Made by a program: the position numbers and the translations under genes. Below are positions 1-7,396 of a DNA stretch of 64,000 nt, one piece after another (position 1 is the first letter of the stretch; the number at the start of each line of letters is the position of its first letter). The DNA is taken from the NCBI RefSeq assembly GCF_004123835.1, contig NZ_MZMU01000010.1, positions 124,001 to 188,000 of the forward strand, read 5' to 3'. Source of the stretch: Rhizobium leguminosarum (lineage in GTDB: Bacteria; Pseudomonadota; Alphaproteobacteria; Rhizobiales; Rhizobiaceae). Under the pieces are notes generated by a model. It did no database searches and was not told the origin of the DNA. It saw nothing but the letters and a program-made list of their open reading frames with translations.

Positions 1-820
1 GATAATCGATGCCGATTGCGCCGAACAACGGTCCGATAATCGTTCCCCGGCCACCGAGCGCCGTCCAGACGACGAGTTCGGTTCCGAATACGAAGCCGGT
101 GTTCTCAGGCGCGACGACACCGGATGCGTTGGCAAAAAGGAAGCCAGCCAGGCCGCATACGCCAGCCAGAACGCCCGTCAGGACGACCTTCAGCCGGGCG
201 GGATTCATGCCCAGATAGGCAACGCGGGCTTCATTGTCGCGGATTGCGACGAGCAGGCGGCCGGCGTCCGACCGGACGAAGACTATTGCAAGAACGGCCA
301 AGGCCAGCAGGCACGCGCCCGACAGGCGGAAATAGCCGGGAAGCCCGAGCGGGAGGGTTTCGTAACCGACGAGGCCACTCGAGGAACCAGTCCAGGTGCC
401 GCCCGAAAAGACGAGCTGTGTGACGACGATCGGTACCACGAGCGAGATCACGGTGGCATAGAGCGGTGTCGATCCGTGATAGAACGACAGCCAGCCAACG
501 GCGAGGCCAAGCACGAGCGGAACGAGCACGGCGGCGACAAGGGCGACGACGAAAAGCGCCGGGCTTGCGCCGATATGGGTGAGGACCATGGCGGTGGCAT
601 AGGCGCCCACGCCGAAGAATGCCGCCTGCCCGAAGGTGAGAACGCCCGTATAGCCCCAGAGCAAGTCGACGGTGATCGCCAGCATGGCGTAGATCATCGA
701 GCGCGTCAGCACGTTGAGGCTGAAGCGGCCGAGAAACATCGGTCCGAAGATGATCAACAGGAGAGCGGTCAGCGCCAGCGCCAAAAGAAGGATAAGCCGA
801 AGTTTTTGTCTGTTAGGCAC
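1..820 (-). CDS. livM: Branched-chain amino acid-type ABC permease LivM (3' end outside window)
   Basis: This is the second inner-membrane permease of a LivHM-type importer. Reading from a GTG codon at 820, the frame stays open for 273 codons to the window edge. The family-typical stretches WGYTGVLTFGQAAFFGVGAYA and GFVFGTELVVWTALGGRGT are visible, with several hydrophobic helices between them. The GTG overlaps the last 8 bases of the livH-like gene, which indicates translational coupling. The ATPases (livG, livF) would be expected just beyond the left edge. The position downstream of a nitrilase and AmiC/AmiR homologues suggests that the cargo is an amide, urea-like compound or nitrile rather than leucine; that is inference. 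Confidence 0.9.
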   Translation of the reverse strand, partial: MPNRQKLRLILLLALALTALLLIIFGPMFLGRFSLNVLTRSMIYAMLAITVDLLWGYTGVLTFGQAAFFGVGAYATAMVLTHIGASPALFVVALVAAVLVPLVLGLAVGWLSFYHGSTPLYATVISLVVPIVVTQLVFSGGTWTGSSSGLVGYETLPLGLPGYFRLSGACLLALAVLAIVFVRSDAGRLLVAIRDNEARVAYLGMNPARLKVVLTGVLAGVCGLAGFLFANASGVVAPENTGFVFGTELVVWTALGGRGTIIGPLFGAIGIDY

Positions 821-1646
821 GGGCAAATCCCTTCGGACGTATGCGCAGTGTGATTGCGCAGAGGACGGCGACGGTGATGCCGCCGAGGATTGGACTGAAA
901 TAGATGCTGACAAGCACCTGAGCGGCCCCGAAGATGAGGCAGGCGGCAGCAAGCGCACCGAAAGAAGAGCCTGCGACCATCACCAGCATGAAGGCGCCCG
1001 TCAGCCAGGCGACACCCATATTGGGATCGACGCTGGTCAGCGGCGCGAGCAGCACGCCGGCAAGGGCCGCCAGGCCGGTGCCGATCATGAAGGTCGCGAG
1101 CCGCACCTTTTCGGTATCGATACCGAGTCCGCGCGCCAGCGTTTCATTCATGATGACCGCCCGGGCGGAAAGACCAAGCCTTGTCCCATCGAGCAGCAAG
1201 GTGAAGCCGAGCCCCAGACCGACAGCCGCGACAATGGCGAAAAGACGGTAGGCCGAGTAGCCGGTACCAAAGAGATCGAAAGTGCCGGGCAGCAGCGCCG
1301 GCGTGAATTGCACGTCGCGGCCAAACCAGAGCGTGATCAGCTGGCCGATGACGATGCCAAGGCCCCAGGTTGCAAGAATGGCATCGAGCGGCCGGCGATA
1401 GAGAGGCCGCACGATGAACCGTTCGGCAACACCGCCGAGGATCGCTCCGACTAGAAACGCGAAGGGAATGGCAAGCCACGGATTGAGGCCGAACCCGCTG
1501 ACGACGACAGCGCAGTAGGCCCCGATGGTCAGCCATGCGCCATGCGCGAAATTGATGATCTTCAGCACGCCGAAGATCGCAAGCAGCCCGGCGGCAACGA
1601 TGAAGAGAATGGCCGCAGTGCTGACAATATCGAGAAAGAGCGTCAT
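813..1646 (-). CDS. livH: Branched-chain amino acid-type ABC permease LivH
   Basis: A 277-residue integral membrane protein of the LivH family, normal in length. It has the conserved NFAHG motif after the first helix (about residues 32-36) and the cytoplasmic ATPase-contact region around GTGLAALAGVLLAPL (about 189-203). It would form the translocation pore with the overlapping LivM product. It lies 51 bp downstream of the binding-protein gene on the same strand, in one operon. Substrate specificity cannot be read from the permease and is inferred from the linked amide-sensing and hydrolase genes. Confidence 0.93.
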   Translation of the reverse strand: MTLFLDIVSTAAILFIVAAGLLAIFGVLKIINFAHGAWLTIGAYCAVVVSGFGLNPWLAIPFAFLVGAILGGVAERFIVRPLYRRPLDAILATWGLGIVIGQLITLWFGRDVQFTPALLPGTFDLFGTGYSAYRLFAIVAAVGLGLGFTLLLDGTRLGLSARAVIMNETLARGLGIDTEKVRLATFMIGTGLAALAGVLLAPLTSVDPNMGVAWLTGAFMLVMVAGSSFGALAAACLIFGAAQVLVSIYFSPILGGITVAVLCAITLRIRPKGFARA

Positions 1647-1697
1647 TTCTAGAACTCCGATGCTGGAGGCGGGGCACCCTGCCCCGCCACGCTGGTT

Positions 1698-2846
1698 TCA
1701 GAGATTCGGGCACTGATCGCCGGGATCGACGTCCTTGAAGCTATCGACGACTGCAACGCTGCCATCGTCCTTTACCTGGCCAAGATACATCGTCAGCGGC
1801 GCGTGGTGCTGTTTGTTCATGGAGATCTTGCCGCGCGGACCGGTGAAGGATACGTCAGGGAGGGCTTTGAGCACGTCCGCCGTATCCGTGCTGCCGGCCT
1901 TTTCGACGGCTGCCTTGTAAAGGTAGATCGCTTCATATTGCGGCACGGAAAGATCGTTCGGCGTGCGCAGTTCCTTGCCGAACTTCTTGTCCATGGCCGA
2001 GAGAAAAGCCTTGTTTTCCGGGCTGTCGATGCCGGTGACGTAGGATGCGGAGAGGAAGATATCCTTGGCATCCGCGCCCATGCTCTTGGCGGTGCCTTCG
2101 TCAACGGCGAGATTGCCGTAAGGCAGGGTGACGCCAGACGAGCGCAACTGCTTGGTCAAGGTCACGTTCGGTGCGCCACCGGCTGTCGAGGTTATGATGG
2201 CGTCGGCGCCCGAGGAGCGGACCTTGGAGATGATCGCCGTCCAGTCGCTGCCGTCCATCGGCAGATATTCCTCGCCGACGATCTGAGCGCCGGCTTTTTC
2301 GATATAGCCCTTGGCGAAGGTCAGCATGCCGCGTCCGAAGGCATAATCCGAACCGATCAGGAAGAACTTCTTTGCGCCCTGTTTGCTGATGAAATTGTCG
2401 ACGACAGGCGGGACCTGCTGTTCCGGAACCCAGGCATCGACGAAAAGATGGGCGTTGCAGGATTTGCCTTCGTAAAAAGACGTGTAGATGTACGGCACGT
2501 CACCCTTGGAAATGATCGGCAGGCCGGCATTGCGCGCAGCGCTCGTCTCCATCGCGATGACGACGTTCACCTCCTTCTGGAAAATCAGGGAATCGAAGGC
2601 CTTTTGCGCGCCGGCCGCACCTGACGCGTCGTCGGCGATCTCAAGCTGCAGAGGCCGCCCGAGCACGCCGCCTTTGGCATTGATTTCTTCGACGGCAAGC
2701 TCCGCAGCTTGGACGACGGACGGCGCGACCACGCTGTTTGCGCCAGACAGCCCGACCGGCACGCCGATCTTGATCGGATCCTCGGCGAAAGCTGCGGTGG
2801 CGAATGCCGCAGATGCCAGCGTCAGCATTATGGTTTTCATTTGCAT
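1698..2846 (-). CDS. Periplasmic substrate-binding protein, Peripla_BP_5/LivK-AmiC type
   Basis: A 382-residue secreted receptor for the Liv-type transporter. It starts with a clear signal peptide (MKTIMLTLASAAFATAAFAED), and mature residues PIKIGVPVGLSGANSVVAPSV open the type I periplasmic-binding fold. A GGGGAAC Shine-Dalgarno lies 5-6 nt before the first of two in-frame ATGs two codons apart, so 2846 was chosen. The gene sits 29 bp after the nitrilase gene. Its relatives include amide- and urea-binding receptors as well as LivK, so the ligand is not certain. Context favours an amide or nitrile delivered to the neighbouring hydrolase. Confidence 0.88.
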   Translation of the reverse strand: MQMKTIMLTLASAAFATAAFAEDPIKIGVPVGLSGANSVVAPSVVQAAELAVEEINAKGGVLGRPLQLEIADDASGAAGAQKAFDSLIFQKEVNVVIAMETSAARNAGLPIISKGDVPYIYTSFYEGKSCNAHLFVDAWVPEQQVPPVVDNFISKQGAKKFFLIGSDYAFGRGMLTFAKGYIEKAGAQIVGEEYLPMDGSDWTAIISKVRSSGADAIITSTAGGAPNVTLTKQLRSSGVTLPYGNLAVDEGTAKSMGADAKDIFLSASYVTGIDSPENKAFLSAMDKKFGKELRTPNDLSVPQYEAIYLYKAAVEKAGSTDTADVLKALPDVSFTGPRGKISMNKQHHAPLTMYLGQVKDDGSVAVVDSFKDVDPGDQCPNL

Positions 2847-2875
2847 TTTGTTCCCCTTTCTTGAGTGGGTCGATG

Positions 2876-3721
2876 TTACCCGTAGACATCGGCTCGGCGA
2901 TCGCCGAGCAGATGATTGAAGCTGTTGAGCGTGCGGGTTTCCGTCACGCTCGACAGATCGATTTGCGCAAGGAGGATTTCCTCGCGATCGGCGCTGGCCG
3001 GACCGGATATCGGCCAGCCTTGCGGGCCGACGATTAGGCTGCGGCCGATGAAGGACTGGCCACGCTCGATGCCGATCCGGTCAGCGCAGGCAATGTAAAG
3101 ACCATTGGTGTGGGCGGCCGCCTTGTGCAGAATATTGGCCATCGGCTCGGGAACGCTTTCCGCACCGGCCATCGGTACCCAGTTGGTAGGTACGCAGACC
3201 AGTTCGGCGCCGGCCAGCGCCAACTGACGAAATGTTTCCGGAAACCAGCCGTCGTAGCAGATAGCGATGCCGATACGGCCGAAGGGCAGATCGAATACCG
3301 GCAGTCCGAGATCGCCTTTTCTGAAAAGACGGTTTTCGTTGTTCCATAGATGAAGCTTGCGGTATTTGCCGATATATCCCTCGGGACCGCAGAGAAGAGC
3401 GCTGTTGTAAAACCGGTCGCCATCCTGCTCGGCAACGCCGCTGACGATGTAAAGGCGAAGCTCCTCGGCAAGACGGCAGAGCGTCTCGGCACTCGGGCCG
3501 CCGGGTACCGGGCCGGCCAATGCCGCAACCTCGTCGCCGTCACGGAAGGTGTAGCCGCTATCGGCCAGTTCCGGCAGAACGACGATCTCCGCGCCCCTGG
3601 TCTTTGCCGACCTCACCAGCCGATCGATAGCCGCAAGATTACCGGCGCGATCACCGACGATCGGTTCGAATTGGACGGTTGCGACGGTTACCGTCCGTGC
3701 GGCTGAGGTCTTGACGGTCAA
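2876..3721 (-). CDS. Nitrilase-superfamily carbon-nitrogen hydrolase
   Basis: Cytoplasmic C-N hydrolase of about 281 residues that cleaves amide, nitrile or carbamoyl bonds through a Glu-Lys-Cys triad. Counting from the chosen start, the triad is E51 (LPELADSG), K122 (GKYRKLHLW) and C155 (IAICYDGWFPE). The frame extends upstream to a TTG at 3739, but that codon lies in the U-tract of an intrinsic terminator. The TTG at 3721 has GGAG six bases upstream and is preferred. Expression is probably controlled by antitermination at the preceding leader by the AmiR-like protein. The family is broad: aliphatic amidase, omega-amidase, N-carbamoylase or nitrilase activity cannot be separated by eye. Confidence 0.88.
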   Translation of the reverse strand: MTVKTSAARTVTVATVQFEPIVGDRAGNLAAIDRLVRSAKTRGAEIVVLPELADSGYTFRDGDEVAALAGPVPGGPSAETLCRLAEELRLYIVSGVAEQDGDRFYNSALLCGPEGYIGKYRKLHLWNNENRLFRKGDLGLPVFDLPFGRIGIAICYDGWFPETFRQLALAGAELVCVPTNWVPMAGAESVPEPMANILHKAAAHTNGLYIACADRIGIERGQSFIGRSLIVGPQGWPISGPASADREEILLAQIDLSSVTETRTLNSFNHLLGDRRADVYG

Positions 3722-3737
3722 TCTTGTCTCCAAACGC

Positions 3738-3777
3738 AAAAAACCTCTGGCACGGAATTCAATCCGTGAACCAGAGG
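3738..3777 (-). terminator. Intrinsic terminator in the leader of the nitrilase gene (attenuator)
   Basis: On the minus strand GCCTCTGG and CCAGAGG (3771-3777 and 3744-3750) form an outer stem. An inner stem CACGGA/TCCGTG encloses loop TTGAAT, and six Ts (3738-3743) follow directly. It sits between the ANTAR regulator and the hydrolase, 17 nt ahead of the preferred start codon. It would stop transcription into the nitrilase-transporter genes unless antiterminated. Confidence 0.85.
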
Positions 3778-3798
3778 CTACATAGCCATGATGTGAAT

Positions 3799-3830
3799 GC
3801 GGCAGCCCTGCCGCCGAGCAAACCTGCTCG
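3799..3830 (-). promoter_or_regulatory. Candidate ANTAR-target RNA: two abutting hexaloop hairpins
   Basis: On the minus strand CGAGC-AGGTTT-GCTCG (3815-3830) is followed with no linker by GCGGC-AGGGCT-GCCGC (3799-3814). Each has a 5-bp stem and a 6-nt loop beginning with A; the second loop also has G at position 4. Known ANTAR antiterminators bind a pair of hexaloop hairpins with conserved A1 and G4 next to a terminator. The first loop has U at position 4, so it deviates. The terminator starts 21 nt downstream, and the upstream neighbour encodes an ANTAR protein. Confidence 0.72.
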
Positions 3831-3909
3831 TTGTCTTTAGGCTTGCACGAAAGAATGTGACCGTCAAGCGGCTTTAGCGGGCATCTTCAGGGGGCACAGG
3901 TTCGGCGAC

Positions 3910-4533
3910 CTAAGGTTGAGTTTTTGCGCCGATGGAAAGTCCGAGGCTTTTCATGGTGTCTTGCGCGGCAATGATGGATTCGGCGATCGTCGCCATCGGA
4001 ACGCGCTTTGACGTCGCCTGATCGCGCAAGAGCTTATAGGCCGCCTCCTCGTCGAGACCATTCATCACCCGCAACGCCGAAACGGCTTTTTCGACCAGCC
4101 GGCGACTTTTCAAGGTTTCCTCGAGTTTCTGCACCTTGCCGGCGAGCCGTTTTTCGTAGCTATGCCGATAACGTGCAAGCGCAAATTGCGTCAGAATGCC
4201 GAGCGGCCGCAACGGTTTGCTGATAACGCCGTGAGCGTTGAGATCGATGATCGCCTGGAGGGCGGTCGGGCTCTCATAAGTTACGATGGCGATGATCGCC
4301 GTCTGCTGGAGGTCGATAATCTGCAGCGCGTGCTCGACATGCACATCCTCGACGTGCAGAAAGACGGTGTCTACGTCAGGAGGCAAGGCTGGCGGAAGCG
4401 GCCAGGTGGCCCGGACCTCACAGCCAAGGCGCTTGAGGTGGGCGATCAGCACGTCGCCGTCCTCGTCGCGAGGATGGACGACTAGAACGCGTGCGCGCCG
4501 CAGATCCTGAACGATCCTGCTCGGTCCCGCCAT
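3910..4533 (-). CDS. amiR: AmiR-like ANTAR-domain antitermination regulator
   Basis: A 207-residue RNA-binding antiterminator. Residues 12-120 form a degenerate receiver-like domain, residues 121-140 a coiled-coil linker (RYRHSYEKRLAGKVQKLEET), and residues 135-192 the ANTAR three-helix domain containing LVEKAVSALRVMNGLDEEAA. In Pseudomonas AmiR the same layout is held inactive by AmiC until an amide binds. The gene begins 1 bp after the amiC-like stop codon, and its own 3' side carries a two-hairpin leader and terminator ahead of the hydrolase gene. No phosphorylatable aspartate is obvious, as in AmiR. Confidence 0.88.
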   Translation of the reverse strand: MAGPSRIVQDLRRARVLVVHPRDEDGDVLIAHLKRLGCEVRATWPLPPALPPDVDTVFLHVEDVHVEHALQIIDLQQTAIIAIVTYESPTALQAIIDLNAHGVISKPLRPLGILTQFALARYRHSYEKRLAGKVQKLEETLKSRRLVEKAVSALRVMNGLDEEAAYKLLRDQATSKRVPMATIAESIIAAQDTMKSLGLSIGAKTQP

Positions 4534-4534
4534 C

Positions 4535-5668
4535 TCAGGCCTCCAGCCAAACGTCTTCGAACCGCGAAGCCGTCAGGTAGGGATCCGGCCGGATCGGGCC
4601 AGGCGCCTGCCAGGCAATATCAAACAGTCCATCGGCGCGCGCCACGCCAATGCGGGGATGCAGCCAGAGGTGGCGGGTATCGGCGTCGAAATTGATCCGG
4701 CCTTCCGGAGCAAGAAAGTCTTCCAGGAGAATTTCCTCGGAAATGCGATGGGTTTCGAGCGAGCCGGCCCGAGCAAGCGCGCGGGCGAAAAGGTGAACCT
4801 GCGCATAGGCCGGCTGCGACCAGACGCTGGTGGTGAAGTCCTGGCCGAAGCGGGCTTTGAATGCCCCTACGAAGCGCTCATTCGCCTCGTTTTCGACCGT
4901 CTGGAAATAGGTCGCCGAGAGAATATGGCCGGTGCAGGCCTCGGCTCCGATCTCGCGAATCTCGCTCTCGGCCATGGTCAGACTGGCAATCGGAACTCGC
5001 CTTCGATCGATTCCGGTCTCGGCATACATGCGGTAAAAACGCTGCGCCGGTCGGCCGATGATCGTCGAGAAGATGGCATCGGGCTTGAGACGGACGATAT
5101 CGGAAATAACCGAACGCAAGGTTTGTTCGTCGGCATGAAGAGGAAGATATCGCTCGCTGACGACTTCACCGCCCTTTGCCTCTACCACATCCCGCATGAC
5201 CCGATTGGATTCGCGCGGATAAATATAATCCGCGCCGACGAAGAGGATGCGGCGTCCGTGGTGGCGGAGAAGGTATTCCGCGAGCGCGAAGGTGTTCTGA
5301 TTGAGGGTGGCGCCGGTATAGACCACATTCTCCGAATATTCGAAGCCTTCATACATCGACGGATAAAACAGCAGTCCGTTGTGCCGCTCGACGATCGGCA
5401 GTACCGCCTTTCTGCTGGCTGACATCGAGGCACCGAAAATGATGTTGACGTCGTCATCGGCCAGCAGGCGCCGTGCCAGATTGCGATAGGCGGTTTGATC
5501 CCCGCCCGGATCATAGGCGATCGGAACGATGGGCTTGCCAAGCACGCCCCCCGCCGCATTGACTTCCTCGATCGCAAGTGCGGTGCCAAGAAAGTGCTCG
5601 GTTTCCGTAATTTCGCTAATTCCGCTTCTGGAAAACAGCACTCCCACCCGCCATTCGGAGCTTGTCAT
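4535..5668 (-). CDS. amiC: AmiC-like amide-sensing negative regulator
   Basis: A 377-residue cytoplasmic protein with the type I periplasmic-binding fold but no signal peptide; it begins MTSSEWRVGVLFSRSGISEITE. AmiC-family stretches are clear: EEVNAAGGVLGKPI, IIFGASMSASRKAVLP, NGLLFYPSMYEGFEYS and GADYIYPRESNRVMRD. In the Pseudomonas model AmiC binds short-chain amides and releases AmiR. The operon order here is amiC-amiR-hydrolase, with the sensor first, whereas in Pseudomonas amiE is first. A dyad CGAAAGCG...CGCTTTCG (5697-5704 and 5723-5730) lies upstream. The ligand could be an amide, urea or carbamate. Confidence 0.9.
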   Translation of the reverse strand: MTSSEWRVGVLFSRSGISEITETEHFLGTALAIEEVNAAGGVLGKPIVPIAYDPGGDQTAYRNLARRLLADDDVNIIFGASMSASRKAVLPIVERHNGLLFYPSMYEGFEYSENVVYTGATLNQNTFALAEYLLRHHGRRILFVGADYIYPRESNRVMRDVVEAKGGEVVSERYLPLHADEQTLRSVISDIVRLKPDAIFSTIIGRPAQRFYRMYAETGIDRRRVPIASLTMAESEIREIGAEACTGHILSATYFQTVENEANERFVGAFKARFGQDFTTSVWSQPAYAQVHLFARALARAGSLETHRISEEILLEDFLAPEGRINFDADTRHLWLHPRIGVARADGLFDIAWQAPGPIRPDPYLTASRFEDVWLEA

Positions 5669-5813
5669 CTTTGCCTTTTCCGACGTGTTGGAGGTTCGAA
5701 AGCGGTGAATGCCTCAGTTCCGCGCTTTCGACTTCCATACCCTTAGTGCTTTTTCATGGGATACTGCAAGCGGGTGCGATGCAGGTCGCTGTCACAGTAG
5801 ACCGAGACGGGAA

Positions 5814-7262
5814 CTACCGGCTGTGAACCGTTGCAGGCATCACATCGTCAGGTATCGGGCACACATAGGCTTTGCCGCTGGTCTTTTCCCGCCACTCGGC
5901 CGTCGCGGCTGCCAGAAGGTCGGATGACGACATCAATGCGAGCCCCGTTGTCGCAAGCGTCTTGGCCGCATGCGCCATGGCTTTGTGCGCGGCCGGGCTT
6001 TTTCCCTGCGCGACGACCTGCCAGGTATGGGGATTGGTGCCGATCGCCCAGGCCGGCGCCCAGCATTGCGCCGTCGGCGTCACCCAGCTGACGTCGCCGA
6101 CATCGGTCGATCCGGCCCGGAAATGCGATTGTCCCTCGAAATCGCGCAGACCGGTGTGCAAGGGCGTCGAGCCATCGACCTTGGCATTGGAGAACACATC
6201 GCCCTTGATCTGATAGAGGCGGATGCTGCTCCTGATCGCTTCCTCAGTGAAGGTTTCCTGGATCTTCCGGGCGAAGGCGATGTCGCCCTCGTCGAAGGCT
6301 ATCGGCCCGAGCGCGACCATGTTCTCGTGCATTGCCGTTTCCAGCGTGATGTTGGGAAGAAGGTTGGTCGAAGCGGTGTCGAACACGATCTCGACCGCGG
6401 TTTCGGTCATCATCGCGGCGCCTCGCGCGACTTTCTCGACGCGCCCGGCAAGCTCAAGCGCCTGCGGCATGTCAGGCGCCCTGATCAGATAGAGAACCTC
6501 GGCGCTGGCCTGCACAACATTGGCGGCCCTGCCGCCGGTGTCGGTGATCGCGTAGTGAACGCGACAATCCTGCGGCATGTGTTCGCGCAGGAAATTGACG
6601 CCGACATTCATGAGTTCGACCGCATCGAGCGCCGAACGGCCGAGATGGGCGCTGTTGGCCGCATGTGCGGCGACACCCCTGAAGCGATAATAATATTCGA
6701 GAACGGCAAGATTGTTCGTTGAACGAACACCGTTGAAAGGAGCCGGATGCCAGGTCAGGGCGGCATCGACGTCATCGAATGCGCCGGCACGAACCATGAA
6801 GGTCTTGCCGGAACCGCCCTCCTCTCCCGGGCAGCCGTAATAGCGCACCGTTCCGGGCAGGTTGTTCTCCTTCAGGTGGCGGGCAAGCGCAACCGCCGCC
6901 ATCAGCGATCCGACACCAAGCAGATTGTGCCCGCAGCCGTGACCGGTTGCTCCCGCCGCCTCGGGAAGAGGCTCGGCCACATCGGCGGTCTGGCTCATTC
7001 CGGCCAGGGCATCGAATTCGCCGAGGAAAGCAATCACCGGCCTGCCGCTGCCGGATTCGCCGATGAAGGCCGTTTCCATGCCTGCGACGCCGCGGCGCAC
7101 GGCAAAGCCGTTTTCCTCGAGCGTCCTTGCCAGCAATTGCGACGAGCGCCGCTCCTCGAATTTCAGCTCCGCGAAATCCCAGATACTGTCGCTGAGGGCG
7201 ATATAATCCGGCTTCATCTTTTCGATCGTCGCGGCAATGGAGCTGATCGCGTCAAGATTCAT
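5814..7262 (-). CDS. M20-family amidohydrolase, AbgB-like
   Basis: Zinc-dependent amidohydrolase of 482 residues, related to the p-aminobenzoyl-glutamate hydrolase subunit AbgB. Metal-binding regions are visible in GHGCGHNLLG (histidines) and CPGEEGGSGK (paired glutamates). The dimerisation segment with AAHAANSAHLGRSALDAV follows. The ATG at 7262 was chosen because it has GAGG 6-7 bases upstream and starts MNLDAISSIAATIEKMKPDY, as in the family; an extension to 7421 adds unrelated sequence. It lies 134 bp after the binding-protein gene of a peptide ABC system and probably hydrolyses the imported amide-bonded substrate. Confidence 0.88.
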   Translation of the reverse strand: MNLDAISSIAATIEKMKPDYIALSDSIWDFAELKFEERRSSQLLARTLEENGFAVRRGVAGMETAFIGESGSGRPVIAFLGEFDALAGMSQTADVAEPLPEAAGATGHGCGHNLLGVGSLMAAVALARHLKENNLPGTVRYYGCPGEEGGSGKTFMVRAGAFDDVDAALTWHPAPFNGVRSTNNLAVLEYYYRFRGVAAHAANSAHLGRSALDAVELMNVGVNFLREHMPQDCRVHYAITDTGGRAANVVQASAEVLYLIRAPDMPQALELAGRVEKVARGAAMMTETAVEIVFDTASTNLLPNITLETAMHENMVALGPIAFDEGDIAFARKIQETFTEEAIRSSIRLYQIKGDVFSNAKVDGSTPLHTGLRDFEGQSHFRAGSTDVGDVSWVTPTAQCWAPAWAIGTNPHTWQVVAQGKSPAAHKAMAHAAKTLATTGLALMSSSDLLAAATAEWREKTSGKAYVCPIPDDVMPATVHSR

Positions 7263-7312
7263 GGTATTCCTCGCTGGCTGTCCTGCCGCCACAGGGACGT
7301 GTTGCACCGGAC

Positions 7313-7384
7313 CCGGCAGGACTGCCTGCCGGATCTCCTGTTGATTGTCGAAGTAGGATGGCGGCGCCCGAACCATCCGGGCGC
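7313..7384. other. Two strong hairpins between the binding-protein and amidohydrolase genes
   Basis: CCGGCAGG-actg-CCTGCCGG (7313-7332) is a perfect 8-bp stem. GCGCCCG and CGGGCGC (7364-7370 and 7378-7384) form a second stem of 7 bp just past the transporter gene's stop. Neither has a T-tract, so they may protect the upstream mRNA or attenuate read-through rather than terminate it. Confidence 0.5.
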
Positions 7385-7396
7385 GGCAGTTCAGGC

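Noticed and set aside
3737..3739. TTG as start of the nitrilase
   Set aside because: It overlaps the T-run of the terminator and lacks a ribosome-binding site; the TTG at 3721 has GGAG at proper spacing.
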